From Thunnus maccoyii (Eukaryota; Chordata; Actinopteri; Scombriformes; Scombridae): 64,000 nt of DNA. The notes under the pieces are model-generated. The model was not told the origin of the DNA, searched no databases, and saw only the letters and a program-made list of their open reading frames with translations. Positions 35,602-59,185 of the stretch are shown piece after piece (within the stretch, counting starts at the first letter, position 1; the number at the start of each line of letters is the position of its first letter). Made by a program: the position numbers and the translations under genes. The DNA lies in the NCBI RefSeq assembly GCF_910596095.1, contig NC_056539.1:22497001-22561000 (forward strand). The letters run 5' to 3'.

Positions 35602-35699
35602 GCAGCATCCTGCGGGCTGAAAGACATTTGCATAATGAGAATTTGTTAATTACTTTGAGATTAAGCACAGAGGCCTCCGTCTGTAAGCTCCTGTATCAA

Positions 35700-38239
35700 A
35701 TTAGTGTTTAGTGAAGGTTAAACCAACTCTCTTCTCCTCAGCTAATCTCTGAGACGCAGAGGAAAGGCTGCAGTAATCTCACCTCGCCGTCACATACAGC
35801 AGACACTGAACAGCCCCTTCTGAAAGCCAACAAAAGCCTGTGATAGTGTTTGACGAGAGCCAGACCTTAAACAGACGCTGTTTGTTTTTAACCTCCTCTA
35901 ATCGCCGCTATTAATAACTGTTGCATTCTTACACTTCTTTTTTTAGGTATTAAACCAACACTTTGGTCCAGAGCAACTAACAACAAGCTCAATAATCATA
36001 CCCATCAATTTACGAAAACACTGGGAAAGAGGTCAGAGGTGAATAAGTTTTAGAGATAAATGTGTTGTAGAAAGAAATGTGAGTAAAGAAAATAGAAATA
36101 ATACTTAAAAGGGCATAAGTGTAAAGTTTGGGGGACACAGGAAGTAGAAGAGGAGAACACGGGAATGCAGAGAAAGAGGTGAAGTATTTAGATTAGAGGC
36201 AAATATAATGGAAAGGTTTAGTGGAAGAGAACCTTAAGAGCCTTGAATGTCTGTTTCTTGGTCTTTAGCCTGATGTGCTATCACTGTAACATCGCTGACT
36301 CGGCTCAAAGAAACTTGTCGATAAAAAAGCACGTGGGCTGAAATATCCGCTGAGCTGAATAGACACTTTGGTGAAACAGTAACATGAGTAGATACATTTT
36401 TAATAAGGCTGGCCTTTACAGGGAATCGAACACCGAACCCTAGCTGTGATCAAGTGCGATCTCACTTCAATGAAAGTCTGCGTCAGTCAGAGACATTTTT
36501 AGACTTTTTAGGTTCACGGTGACAAAAAAACAAGTCCAGTATTTACATACAGACGCATGACAAAGAAAAAGAAAAACCTGAGCATGAAAGTAAGGAAACA
36601 TAACGAATGCAGATGTTTAATGTTTTATCAGTATGGAAATGATGACTTTCACAGTCATCAGATTTCAACTGAGCTGAACACCTGTTTGGCTTCACCACTT
36701 TTGAAAGAATCGCGCCTCAGTATAGTTCAAGAGTCTTGGTGATTAAATACCAAGGAGCATTGAAGACACTTAATGCTAGTTTTTCCTTTCATTTGTCACC
36801 CATATATATATTTCTGTTGACCAAACTGAAGGTAAATCCTGCTCAAAGTTCCCACAGCAGATGTTTAATGGAACTTTTGCACTGTCTTTTGAAAATAAAC
36901 GATTATTACATAACTTTATTTAACCATCACTTAAAGAAGTGCCTTATTGAATCTCTCTTATAGCACATAAAACATAGAGGTTACAAAAAAATCAAAAAAC
37001 ATAGACCACAAACTAATACTAAAATAGATAAAACATGAAGAGAATAATCAAGTGTGAAACTTATGATATGATAACTGATGATCAGAAGGATAATGTAAAA
37101 TTGATGAAACAGCAGTCAGACACCAAGATTAAAGCTCTTAAAATATGAAATAAATGAGATAATTTGATAGTAAAATTACAAAAATTTTAAGAAAATAAGC
37201 TTTGTAGTGAACAAAGGTTTGTGATTTTCACACATTTTGGCTCAAATACTTTGCACCAAAGACAAAGAAGGCATGTAAACTGGTGTTCAGACCAGTTAGA
37301 CATACATGAATAAATAGTTTAATATAAGAATTAGATCACATGACTAACAAATCAAAAAGAACTGAACTGAGATTAAACTGTGTAATCATGTGACATCAGT
37401 TGGTGGGTGTGTGAGACTGGAGACAGAAATTCTTGTAAATGAAGTGATATGTCTTCTAAAGGTGCCAGAAAAGGTGGCACACAAGCACTTTTCATGTTGT
37501 TTGATAATTATTTTGCAGTTAATTCAGTTAGAACTTTCATTTTCAGCCACACAGCAGTTTTTAACACCCTGAATATCTTCCTCAGCCCCTGCGTTAGCTG
37601 GTGTGGATTACACTCTCGCCCTCAGTGAGTCACACTGCAGCTCTCTTGTTAGAGGATTGGCACTCACATTTTCAGCCATAATTTAACTGAGGAGAACGAT
37701 GCAGAGTTCAAATAAAAAGCTCTCAGTGTTAATAAAACCTTTACTACTACAGTGCAGTCAGAAAGTAGCAAGATATTTTTTGGTGTGTTGGTTCTGTTAT
37801 CCAGTACGTTTAAATTGAAATGAAAAAAATGACTGAAAGGTTAAACTGCTGATGTAAAAACTAAGAATATTAGTTTTTTACACCCTTATTAGATTAAAAT
37901 CTTGGCTTATTCATTTATTTAGTGCATTTGAGCACTAATTTATTTTACCAGGAAAACCTCACTGAGATTTAAAAAAACCTCTTTCACTGGAGTATCCTAG
38001 TCATGACAAGCAGCAACATAAAGTTTCAGACAAACAACATAAAACAAGTAATACAGACACTTTTTAAACATAGTCCCCCAGTTTTAGGAGACAGACAGTA
38101 GTTGGACAAGTTAAAAAACAGTAAACTTAGAGTCATCATATTAAATTTATGATTCCAAATCCTTTGCATTAAACATCAGCAGATGCTCAACCAGGCCTCA
38201 GCTGCAGCCATTTTTGTGCTTGTTTTTGGAGATTTTTAG
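35700..38239. other. No gene recognised (intergenic or rab3a intron 1)
   Basis: AT-rich. No exon with domain content and no strong repeat borders were seen. A phrase near 36420 resembles a tRNA T-arm but there is no matching tRNA body. Confidence 0.35.
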
Positions 38240-38573
38240 GTAACACTCAGCTAAGTCCCCCTACATAGCGTTTATAAGCAGTATATAAACAGTTAATGAA
38301 TGGTTTATAACACACTATGATGTAGTTGTAATCAAATATAAGCATTTATTAATGTAGTTGTCTCATAAGTGGAGGCTGGTGTATAAACAGATAATGAATG
38401 ACAATATAGTAAGACAGTTGTAATAATGTAAAGTATGTCTTCATAGGAGAAGTTATAATTGCTGACAAATAAAAAAATCTATATCTTCTTATAACTACTC
38501 TATAATATGTTATAAACCATTTATTTAATGTTTATACACTGCTTATGCTAAATATGGGGACTTAAAGTGTTAC
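38240..38573. mobile_element. MITE with GTAACACT termini (334 bp)
   Basis: The left end GTAACACTCAGCTAAGTCCC and right end GGGGACTTAAAGTGTTAC are inverted repeats. Inside, GTTTATAAGCAGTATATAAA is answered near the right end by GTTTATACACTGCTTATGC. No coding content. Confidence 0.8.
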
Positions 38574-39514
38574 TGCTTTTTGCTATTAGTCTGGTCTTCA
38601 GCTGATTGTAGTCAAATGACTGAACTCCTTGTTTTCCTCGTCTGTATGTTTAGGATCATTGTTCTGCAGAATTATCCTAAAACTGGGCTGCTATGCATAA
38701 AAGGGGTTGAACACCCTCAAACACCCATAAAGCTGGGAGTCAGCACCTTAATATCTTATGTGCCAAGCTGAAGCCAAAGCAATGAAAAACATATCACTGT
38801 ATGTTATGCAAAGCCACCCTGGCAGCCATTTCAAGCATTGTTGAAATTAATCACAGGTTTTTATTTACTTTGGACATAATTTCATACAGTTATACATCAC
38901 AGCAGGAGGTTTAGGCTTTTTAAAAAAAAATTAAACTGAGGTACAAAGACATGAGTCTGATGTCGGGATAAAACTCTATCTACAGTCACACTCCTCTAGG
39001 TAACTTGGCAATCGATGTGTTGTTAAAAAGATCAAGCCCTGCCAAAGTCAGCGTCTATTGATTTGTGTTCAGACATCAGATCTGAAGGCTCTGTGTGCTT
39101 TGTGTATTTTCATCAGTAAAGTGATTGATTAAATTCAAGCACAAACAGCACTGCTGGCAACATCCCTTTAGTTTAGACGCACCCAAGACTGAGAGGAAAT
39201 TAACGTTGTAATGAGAAAATGTGCATTATATAAAGATCAAATTTTGACTTACTTTTATTGGAGTAAAATGCTCAATACACCTAATCTAACATTCAAAAAT
39301 TAGTTGACTTTATTCCCCTGATCATTTTGTTATGTTAGGTTTTTAGATTCATTCTTATTTTGGATAAAACTGTCTAATATTGTGAAATATTTAATGTAAA
39401 TCACGTATTCCTCTGAAGTAAACACAGGAGCTGCAGGCTGCAGATTTGACAGGAAGTATTTGCGTCACAGGCAGAGCTGAAGTTTTCATCAACCAAACAG
39501 AAATCGACATCCAT

Positions 39515-39541
39515 GCTGCTGCTGCTGCTGCTGCTGCTGCT
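39515..39541. repeat. GCT trinucleotide microsatellite
   Basis: Nine GCT units, the complement type of the AGC run at 35571. It is not in a supported gene. Confidence 0.9.
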
Positions 39542-40162
39542 TTTTCAAATGTTCTCAAATTAGAAAAAATCTTCTTCACAAAAACTCCAGCCTCTTGTTT
39601 GAAACATATTTGCAGTCAGCAAGTTTGCGTTATCCTTAGCTCACATCTCTTACCGTCTGCTCAGCCTCCTTGCATAACAAACCATCAGTGTGTTGAGGAA
39701 GGGTCGGTGCTTCTCCATTATTTAGCAAGCATCTCTCTGTTCCTTTGTGTAAACCGATAGGCCGGAGCTCTGAGGAGGGTGCAGTTGTTTTGTTTGTGCT
39801 TTTTTCCCTGAGAGTTCTAGTGTTCCACTGCAGCCGAGTTAAGATAACAGTCTAAATAGAGCTGAGTGCAGGGACTGAGTCCTGTGGGCTGAAGTCATTG
39901 TGCTCTCAAGATTCGACAAGGTTTGCTGAATCCTTTTAGTCCTTGAATGCTTGAATCCTTGTAGCCCAGTACTGGCTACTGTTATGTGTTTTATAGTTAT
40001 GAAACTGATTAGTTGTCAGCTGAGGCACTGCAGGGTTTGGAAAGCTATTTATCTGTTCAAGGAAATGTAATTTCGGTATGATGATTTGTCTTATTCTCAT
40101 ATTTTTGTCAATTATGACAAATGGTCATGATGCCTGAGTCTTTTCCGATCTTCCACGTATTT

Positions 40163-40824
40163 CCCATTGACTGTAAAAAAAAAAAAAAAAGGACATACCC
40201 AACATGACGTCACCTATTGGTTTGTGGACTCCAATTTTGAAGACTTGAGTTTGCCATTCTGACCATTACCATCTTGGATTTTTGGAGCCAGAACGAGAGG
40301 GTGGAGCTAAGCCTAACGCCAGCTGCTAGCTTGTTTAGCACGGTGCATTTACAGTCTATGGTTAACTGTGATAATGCTAATGCTAATTTTCGCTAGTAAG
40401 GCTTAATCCCACCGGAAAAACTGAACATCTGACAATTTAGAGGGTCTTTTAGTACAACCAGACACTGAACAAGAGCTACAGTTAGCTTTCATGAACTGAA
40501 AACACACTGAAATAGCGACAGCTATATGGCTACGTCTATAGTCTGTGAATCTGGGATTATGCCATGGTTATGTTACCTAACCAATGTTGTAGCTGTAGCA
40601 GTGACTTGTCAATCACAACGTAGCCACGCCCTGAAGCATACCCTGCTTTGTTGTCACATTTAAATTAAATGGGACCATAATTTACAAAATGAACATCATG
40701 CTGTATTGAAGAAGACTTGAAACTAGTGATTGAGACCATAAACTCATTATGAAACTGTTTACTGAGGTAATAAATCAAGTGAGAAGTAGGATGATATTCT
40801 CATAGACTTCTATACAATCAGACT
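40163..40824. mobile_element. Teleost interspersed repeat with CCATTGACTGTAAA ends
   Basis: The first 200 bp are bounded by CCATTGACTGTAAA (40164) and TTTACAGTCTATGG (40349-40362), inverted with one mismatch. The rest, to ATAGACTTCTATACAATCAG, is the usual continuation in other fish copies. An A16 run lies near the left end. Confidence 0.6.
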
Positions 40825-41949
40825 TGGCTTCGCTTTTCAGACCTGGAGCTAACTGCTTGTTATTTCTGCAAATGTTTTAGGCTATTCTTGCCTTCATGAT
40901 GTTCAGCCCCTGATGAAGGCAGGATAGTATCGGAGAAGGGTCGTGCCAAGAGTGCTAAGTGTTTGTTAATTTTTGATGGACTTGTACTGGAACTCACACC
41001 GTTCTGCATCTCGCTGTGTGTCTAGCAATCATGCTAACATTTTACTCTCCACCACTGCTGTAGAGATTTGAAAAACAGCTTTCCAAAAAGCTTAGTGTGA
41101 CACAAAATCTCCAATAGTTGTCTTTGAGTCCAACCCAAAGTAAATACAGAAAGTAACGAACTACACAGCACAGCAAATCTACTTCCAGCTTATCTAACTA
41201 CCTGCTACCTACCCACAGTTGTTTGTGAGCAGAGGCTACAAATCTAAAGTTACCATGGTCATACTTACTTCTTAGTGGTGTCATTGTTGGTGTAGATGTC
41301 AGGATTTGTTTTCCCACTTACTGTGAGACCCATTCGCTGACAGTTATTTTAGTCAGATGTGGTAGACTGTAACTTTAGATGTTAGCATGAGACACTTGTC
41401 ATGCACTTTTCATCACTTCAAGAGTAGTCTGCACCCATCAGATTGTAGCACCACCATTGTGACTGTGGTCATTTACCCAAACTAACCATTGCCAAAGAAA
41501 CAGTCCAGAACTTATGTTTGGGAAAAGTTCTCGAGACTGGAACATGGTAGGTAAAAAAACATTTTAGAGTAATTTATGGTATCGACACAGAGCTATTGGT
41601 GCTAAAATACAAGTCCAGCTGGTGAATATCAAACTTCAACTTGATGTTTGACCTGCAGCTGCTCCGGCTTCACTGCATGCATGATAAATTATTCTTCACA
41701 CATCCTCAGCTGATTGTGACTAATTCAGCCATTTGCCTCCAATATTTTGACAATGGAGACAATTCAGATGGGTTTTCTGTTTTTCCCCCAAAAGTCTGCT
41801 TTGATTAATTACTGTGAAGCAATTGTTCAATGTCATCTGTCATCTGTTATGCTGAGGCTAATAGATCTTGATACCATCTCATCTTTTGTCTAAACACTCA
41901 TAAAAAAGAATGAACTTTTCTGTGTGAAACAGCACGTCTAGAATGAAGA

Positions 41950-42240
41950 GTTGATGGCACTAGTGAGACAAGCAGCAGACAAACATAACACAGACACACA
42001 AGGATGGATGGGGGGGGGACTCTGAGAACTCTGAAAACAGCGAGGGACTCTGAGTCTCTGAAGTCTTGGGGGAGGGAGTTCCAGAGCCTGGGAGCTGCCC
42101 TAGAGAAGGCTTGTGGCGCTTTGCTTCCATATCTCAAGACTACATGTCTCATTACGTCCCCCAACCTGTCTCTCAAGGTCAAGTTCTGCAAGCTTGCAAC
42201 TCGGTTTGTGGATCTCTTCACCATTGTAGAAAGGTTCAAT
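41950..42240 (-). pseudogene. Degenerate LINE C-terminal fragment (L2/Rex1-like)
   Basis: The minus strand reads RYGSKAPQAFSRAAPRLWNS followed by LPQDFRDSESLAVFR. This matches the AFSVAAPRLWNSLP..IR.S.S...FK block at the C terminus of L2/Rex1-type reverse transcriptases. The frame decays on both sides. It is a fossil, not a gene. Confidence 0.65.
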
Positions 42241-42658
42241 TGATGTCATCTGCGTTGTATCTGCATTTGCTCCAATTTGCACACAACACATCAAACTGTC
42301 AAAAAGAGTCCTCAGTCTCCTGCTTCCAAACTTTAGCTGTGTCCCAAATCCATATTACACACTAATTATAGCCAGGTTTCCTTATATTGTATTCACACTG
42401 GAGAAGTGACAAAGTTAAAGATCCTTTCCTGACGTGTTTTAAGGTTTATTAAAAAAAATTCTCTCTCTTGGAACAATGATTTATGTCTGATACGGTTTTT
42501 CAACAACAACAACAAAAATTCAGTTAACTTTCTTAATTCTTTGAATGACATCTACTCCTTCTTTCTCATTACAAAATCATGAATTTATGAATATGCAAAT
42601 ATTTTCTGTTTCAAAAGTTTAACTGCTGGACACAAGATGGCTCCTACTTCATTGTAAA

Positions 42659-42935
42659 GTCCATTCTCAGTGTTTGTGCACTGTAGGCTTCAAATTTCCA
42701 CATCACACTTGTGTAGGTTGCATATTAGACCATGACTGGCCCCAAATTAGTTGTGATGTCACAAATCCTGCTCGTAGGTGCAGGCATCAAACTCAGATTT
42801 TCAGAGAGCTCAGAGAAACTTTCCTCCTTTGGCAGATTAATTTGAAAACAGCCTTCTACTGTCAAACTACACAGTCAAACAGCCAACTGTGGGAACAATA
42901 AGAAAAACATATTATTGAGTGGAAGGGGACTTTAA
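42659..42935 (-). repeat. Interspersed repeat, reverse copy of 50919-51247
   Basis: The reverse complement starts TTAAAGTCCCCTTCC and shares ATATGTTTTTCTTATTGTT, TTTGTGACATCACAA and CACTGAGAATGGACT with the second copy. Confidence 0.7.
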
Positions 42936-43140
42936 GTATATTATGTGCACTAAAATGGCTGTTTTTTTATTAAGTTGAACTGGCAGTGGAGTCACATTGC
43001 AGTTACCTTTGCACAACGCACATATTGGATAATTTCTTGTTAGTATAAAACAATCTAGTATGTTAATATCTTGTTATCTTGTTAATATCATTGAAAAAAC
43101 AGTATGCAGTACAGTACAGTAAGATAAGGATAGTATATAA

Positions 43141-43185
43141 TGTGTGTGTGTATATATATATATATGTATATATATGTATATGTAG
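43141..43185. repeat. TG/TA microsatellite
   Basis: A TGTGTG run passes into TATATATA and TATATGTATATA units about 1 kb before the first coding exon of rab3a. Confidence 0.8.
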
Positions 43186-44211
43186 TATGGAATTGGGACA
43201 CAGCATCAGTTTTCACTGAATCATAACTGCCTCTGACAATCACATGACTCAGTCACCTGCCTGCACTGCTGCTCTGCTTTTTCTCACTACGTTCATTCAC
43301 TACTTCCTGTATAATAGACACAGTAGTTTACTGTATATTGAGCAGTAAAATAAGAATTTGGATGCTTATCAACCACTGCATCTTGAATCATCGATGACAC
43401 TGACAGCAATAGAGTCACACATTGGCAATCATTGCATCTATAAAATGTGATGTGTTGCATTGCAAGATTGCTGGCAGAAAGTGGTGCACATGCCATGGAC
43501 ACTACTTTTCGTTCCACTGTGGAAATTATTTAGGGTACTATAAAGTGCATATATTTCACACACTGATTTGTACACTCAAACAAAATGTCGGCGAGTGAGT
43601 GCACCATAAAATAAATACGGTGTGATTTCGGACACAGTCATAGTTTTTACTTTTTGTTTAATTTCACTATTTCCACCCTGATGACGACCGTGTGAGGTTT
43701 AATCCAATCTGTGTTTCAACCAATATGCCCGACTAAAGGCTTTTAATATAACTCTCTCTTCCCTTCTCTTTCCTCCATCGTTATCAGAATATCTGAGTAT
43801 TTTAGTCTTTCTACCTACCTACATAATAACCTGATAACATGCACCTCAGTGGCTTATTGTTGCTGATGTTTTGCCTTCCTGATATAGTTATATCTGCAGT
43901 ATATCTTCAGTTTGAAATGGATCTCAGTTGCTCTATCTCGTCATGATTAATGCTAATAAGATGATTGTATATTCCCATGTTACAATATCAATTCTGTAAG
44001 ATGCCCTACAATAATATAAATGTAAAGATTTTTCAGCGTGGGATCTCTTCTCCTGAAATCTAAAGAAAGTTTTAGCATATGGATCAAACAGGAAATGTAA
44101 TTTTTTACTTTCAGAAAAGGTCATTATCATTTGTTATGAAGCACTGCCCATATGTAGTCACAGCAGTCATTTGACTAAAGTTTTCTTTCTCTCTGTCGTC
44201 TCTGTCCGCAG

Positions 44212-55236
<11,025 letters not shown>

Positions 55237-58200
55237 AGCTGACTACTCCCTCCAAAACCCCTCTCCTTCCTTCCCCTCCCTCCTACCTCCTCCTCCTCCA
55301 GTGGGACCCCAGGGCCTCAGGTCCGTAGTCCATCACCCTTTTCACTCACTTTCCTGCTTCTTTCTGTAACCTAGTAAGGATCATTGGCTTAAGGTCACAA
55401 GGACCAGGTTGAAAAGTGTCTGAAATGCTCTGAGATGTTAGTGGACCAATGCTTCAGGTGTGCTTGTTTGTGGTTACTCCCCATAAAGGAGCTATATAAG
55501 GTGTCAGCTTTTTGATCAGTGCTGGTGTTGGTCTGATGCCAAAGCAAGTTCAGTCAAACCAGAGTGTTTCAGACCCTTTGCAGCGCAGGTTCTTGAATGT
55601 TCCCGACCCCATGTTTTCCATTGTTTCCCCCGTTCCTCAGTGTGGTTTTACAAGAAGGATTTGACGGCGTCCGTCCTCAGAGTGCCATTTAAATCCTTCC
55701 GATGTTTACAGTACTTTGTTTCATGTCAGTCTTGAAAAGATGTCAGCCTTGGATTTGGTGACCAAGAAGTCAACAGTGGCGTTACATTATGTGTTGTCCT
55801 GCAAACAGGGAGGGATGATCCAGCTGAAATCTGTTCCTTATTGATGTGTTAAGTTTCTTATATGGTCCAGGACACATACAGATTCCATAAATCCATGAAT
55901 CTGTGTTTCATTTGTTGTCTCACCTGGTATCTAAATATTGATATTGCAGGCATTAGCAAGTGTTTTGTTTCTCGTTATTCATCAGCCTTTTTGTTTTGCC
56001 TTTTTTTTTTTTACATTTCTTTAGCAGCATTTCTTCTTTTTTTATATTCTGATACCCCTTTTATTCTTTTCATACATTAAACACTGGGTGGGGACAATAT
56101 GAACAATATATAGCTAGGTTAAAAAAAATAGCAAAAAATGAAGAGACATGTTTTATTTAATTATATTTATTTCAGATGTATATATAAATGTTGTGCAATA
56201 TATATATATATATATAATATCTACAGGTATGCATTTCTGGAAATGAACTTTAAAAGGTATGAAATTCTATGAGGATAGTATCAAATATATGAGGTCTGTG
56301 TTGTAGGGTTTGTTTGGATGATGTGTGGAATTGTTTGAGCCTGTGGCAACTCCTCACCTCATTTCCCCGTTGGTTTGGTCTCACGCTGCTTTACAGAGAG
56401 GTTGCAAAGTCAGAAATTCATATGTCCTGCTAAGAAAAATGCAGCGGAATGGCCCTTTGAGTCTGAATCACAAGTTTATCATCCTCCAAATCCACGCAGC
56501 TAATAAAGTTTAACATTATAAATGATTAGAAGAAGGCACTTGCTGGAAAAAAAAATGTTGTGCTGCATCATAACTGCTTTTTAAATCCAGACAGTGTGTT
56601 ATGAATTTTGGTGGCAAATGTTTGGATGCAACAGCCTCAAGATGTCTTTATTCTAGTTGTCACTGTAGACAATTTTAAAAAAAAAAGTCAAAGAATATCT
56701 GAAAAGCATTTTGTGTTGGTCGAAAATTTGAGGCTTGAGGCTATAGATGAGCTTGCTAACAATGCCACATATTGACAGTACAGTATTTTACATCCAATTT
56801 TTTGCTTCACCACTGAAAAGCATTGAGGTTGTAATTACAACAGCTGGCAATTTCTGACTGGAGACTTGAATGCAGCACATCTTTTTTTTGGTTTTCATCC
56901 TCCTGATAGCTGTTAGTTTATCCAAATGTCCTATAATAATAACCATCATCACAATAATCATGTGAGTATTCTCTAGAACATGATGGAGTTGGTTTGGAGG
57001 ATATTAAAAAAAATGTTTTGCTAGGTAATTCTAATGGTATTTTGCATTTATCAGATATTTTGACACTAGAGAGTGATGGGAGGACCTGTGACAAAGATCC
57101 CCAGCTAGGCCAGAACAGGCTACATTACTGTTAACATGGTACGAATCTTAGACTGCTGGGCTGCTGGTATCTACTGGTTTAGTTGTGAAACTACTGCAAC
57201 AATGGCAGTTTCATGCTGAAAAAATCAAAAGCAGAATCACTGATTGACAACTACAGTAATTGTGCATGAAACTGTCTTGCTGCTGTCAAGACTTGAAGAC
57301 TTAAAGCTCATCCTGGCATAAAGTACAGGACGGCAGGATTAAAGACAGTGTAAAACACTTGACATACTGTAGCGTGCACTGCACATTTCAGTCTAATGTG
57401 ACAAAGTAATCTGAAGTGAGAGTCAGGCAACCATCGCTTTTGATCACACACACATCAGCTGTTAAGATTTCAATCTAGTTTGTACTGATTGGATTAAAAA
57501 TTGTGGTACTGTACTGTATGTTTGCAGTTTTCATGTGTGCAGCTACAATAATTGCATTACTTTGAGAGGCTGGGTTGCAGTGTGCATGTCATTTATGTGC
57601 TGCTCCTTATCTGTGAACATAGCAGAAAATGTGTCAAACTACATGTTTCCTTGCTTAATGACAAACACTGCTCATAGTAAGACCTCTCCAGAATCAGTAT
57701 TACAGAGCAGCTTTCTTAGATGCTGGTGAGCTCTTGTGTGGACGTCAGTTTATATGTTTGTTTCTGTGTAATGTTATCTCTCAGATGTTCAGTCTTCAGG
57801 TGAATTATTGACACCACTGTTTAAAGTCAAACAAGCATTAAATGGCTGGAGGCTGATTGTTCACAGAGCAGGTACCTGCTGAGTTTTTTTAACACTAATT
57901 TTGAGTCGATGCAGGAATTAAATACTCTGTTCTCTTGGTTCCAACATTACTTTGCTGCCACATCACATTGCATTACTGGTTGTTTTTGAAGTCAACATAG
58001 CGTCACTCATTCAGGACATGCATTACCCCTCTACAACCATTTGTTTTTTTAACACTGTTTCCACCGTTTAAACTGGTTTGCCAGGTATTCCTTTTTTTCA
58101 TTTCACCAAAGATGTAAAGCTGTAAAAGCAGCTAATTGTTTCTGCTAAAGGATGCCAGAATGAGCCGTGTGTGACCAGTTGTAAACGTTTAAAGTTGTAA

Positions 58201-59185
58201 TAAAACAAGTGCTGGAGTGAATCCTGGTTATTCAAAGAATGATTTTTATGTCATTCAAGGTTTGCTTGTGAGCCGTGCAAATCTGATGCTGTTGTATCCC
58301 ATAAAAACACAGATTTTAAAAAAAGGATGTTATCTATGGATGTAGAGGGCAAAGCACTATAAAAATTAATATGGATGTTAAAGTAATTGACTTTTGCTTC
58401 ATGATTTTAGCCGAAATCAAATCAGCAAAATGTTTATTTCTGGAGTAACTGTTGCAGTAGTTAACTGTCAGGTGCAAATAAACCTGAAGTCACAAATATC
58501 CAGAACCATTTATTACTAAATTTTGAGAAAAACAAGCTCTCTAGATTTCAAGTGTCCCACCAAAGTAGTGATGTTCTTCTCAGAAAGGGAATGAAGATTT
58601 GGACAGTAATGATCATGACAAACCTGGGAGAAGATTTTGATCCTGCGTATACTTTACTTCTTACTGGTTGTGACTGTTTCTTTTCCAAACTTTTAAACTG
58701 TTCTCCTTTCTAATATGTCTTCCTCTCTATATAAACCAGATCTGTAAATACTGTTACCTTTGAGTCATATGTGTGGATTGTGTTGTATCGACTCAGGCTT
58801 GCAAACAAAAAGAAACAAGATTAAAAAAAATTAAAAAAAAAAAAAAAAAAAAAACAAGAAAAAGAGGAGAAAAAAAAGCTGGTAATCTGAAAAACCCCAA
58901 AAGAGCCATGTTGTACTGTATCTGCATTCATCTCTAGGCCTGCTTGTGAATGAATGTGTCACTCAGTTACAAAGCAATACACACTACAGTATCTACACAA
59001 AAAGAAATGCCATCAAGCTTGGTAGAGGTTGCCGACTTTAGATCTTCTACTAGCACGTATCAACATGTACTTTATTATTTGGTCTTGTATCACTGCCTCT
59101 TCAAAACCCTCCTCAGTTTGGGCCATTAAAGGTGAGAGAATATGCTGTGGATGTTTTTATCTGTACTTTGTGGTAAAACAATAAA
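55237..59185 (+). other. rab3a: Probable rab3a 3' UTR
   Basis: It begins with a C/T-rich stretch. There is no other recognisable gene on either strand. AATAAA signals occur at 58199-58204 and at 59180-59185; the second lies just before a natural-looking end. It contains a TA repeat (about 56196-56220) and an A-rich tract (58826-58853). The true cleavage site cannot be fixed from sequence alone. Confidence 0.5.

Noticed and set aside
36410-36470. tRNA-like T-arm on minus (GTTCGATTCCC)
   Set aside because: No D-arm, anticodon stem or acceptor stem can be paired around it. It is at most a decayed SINE or chance.
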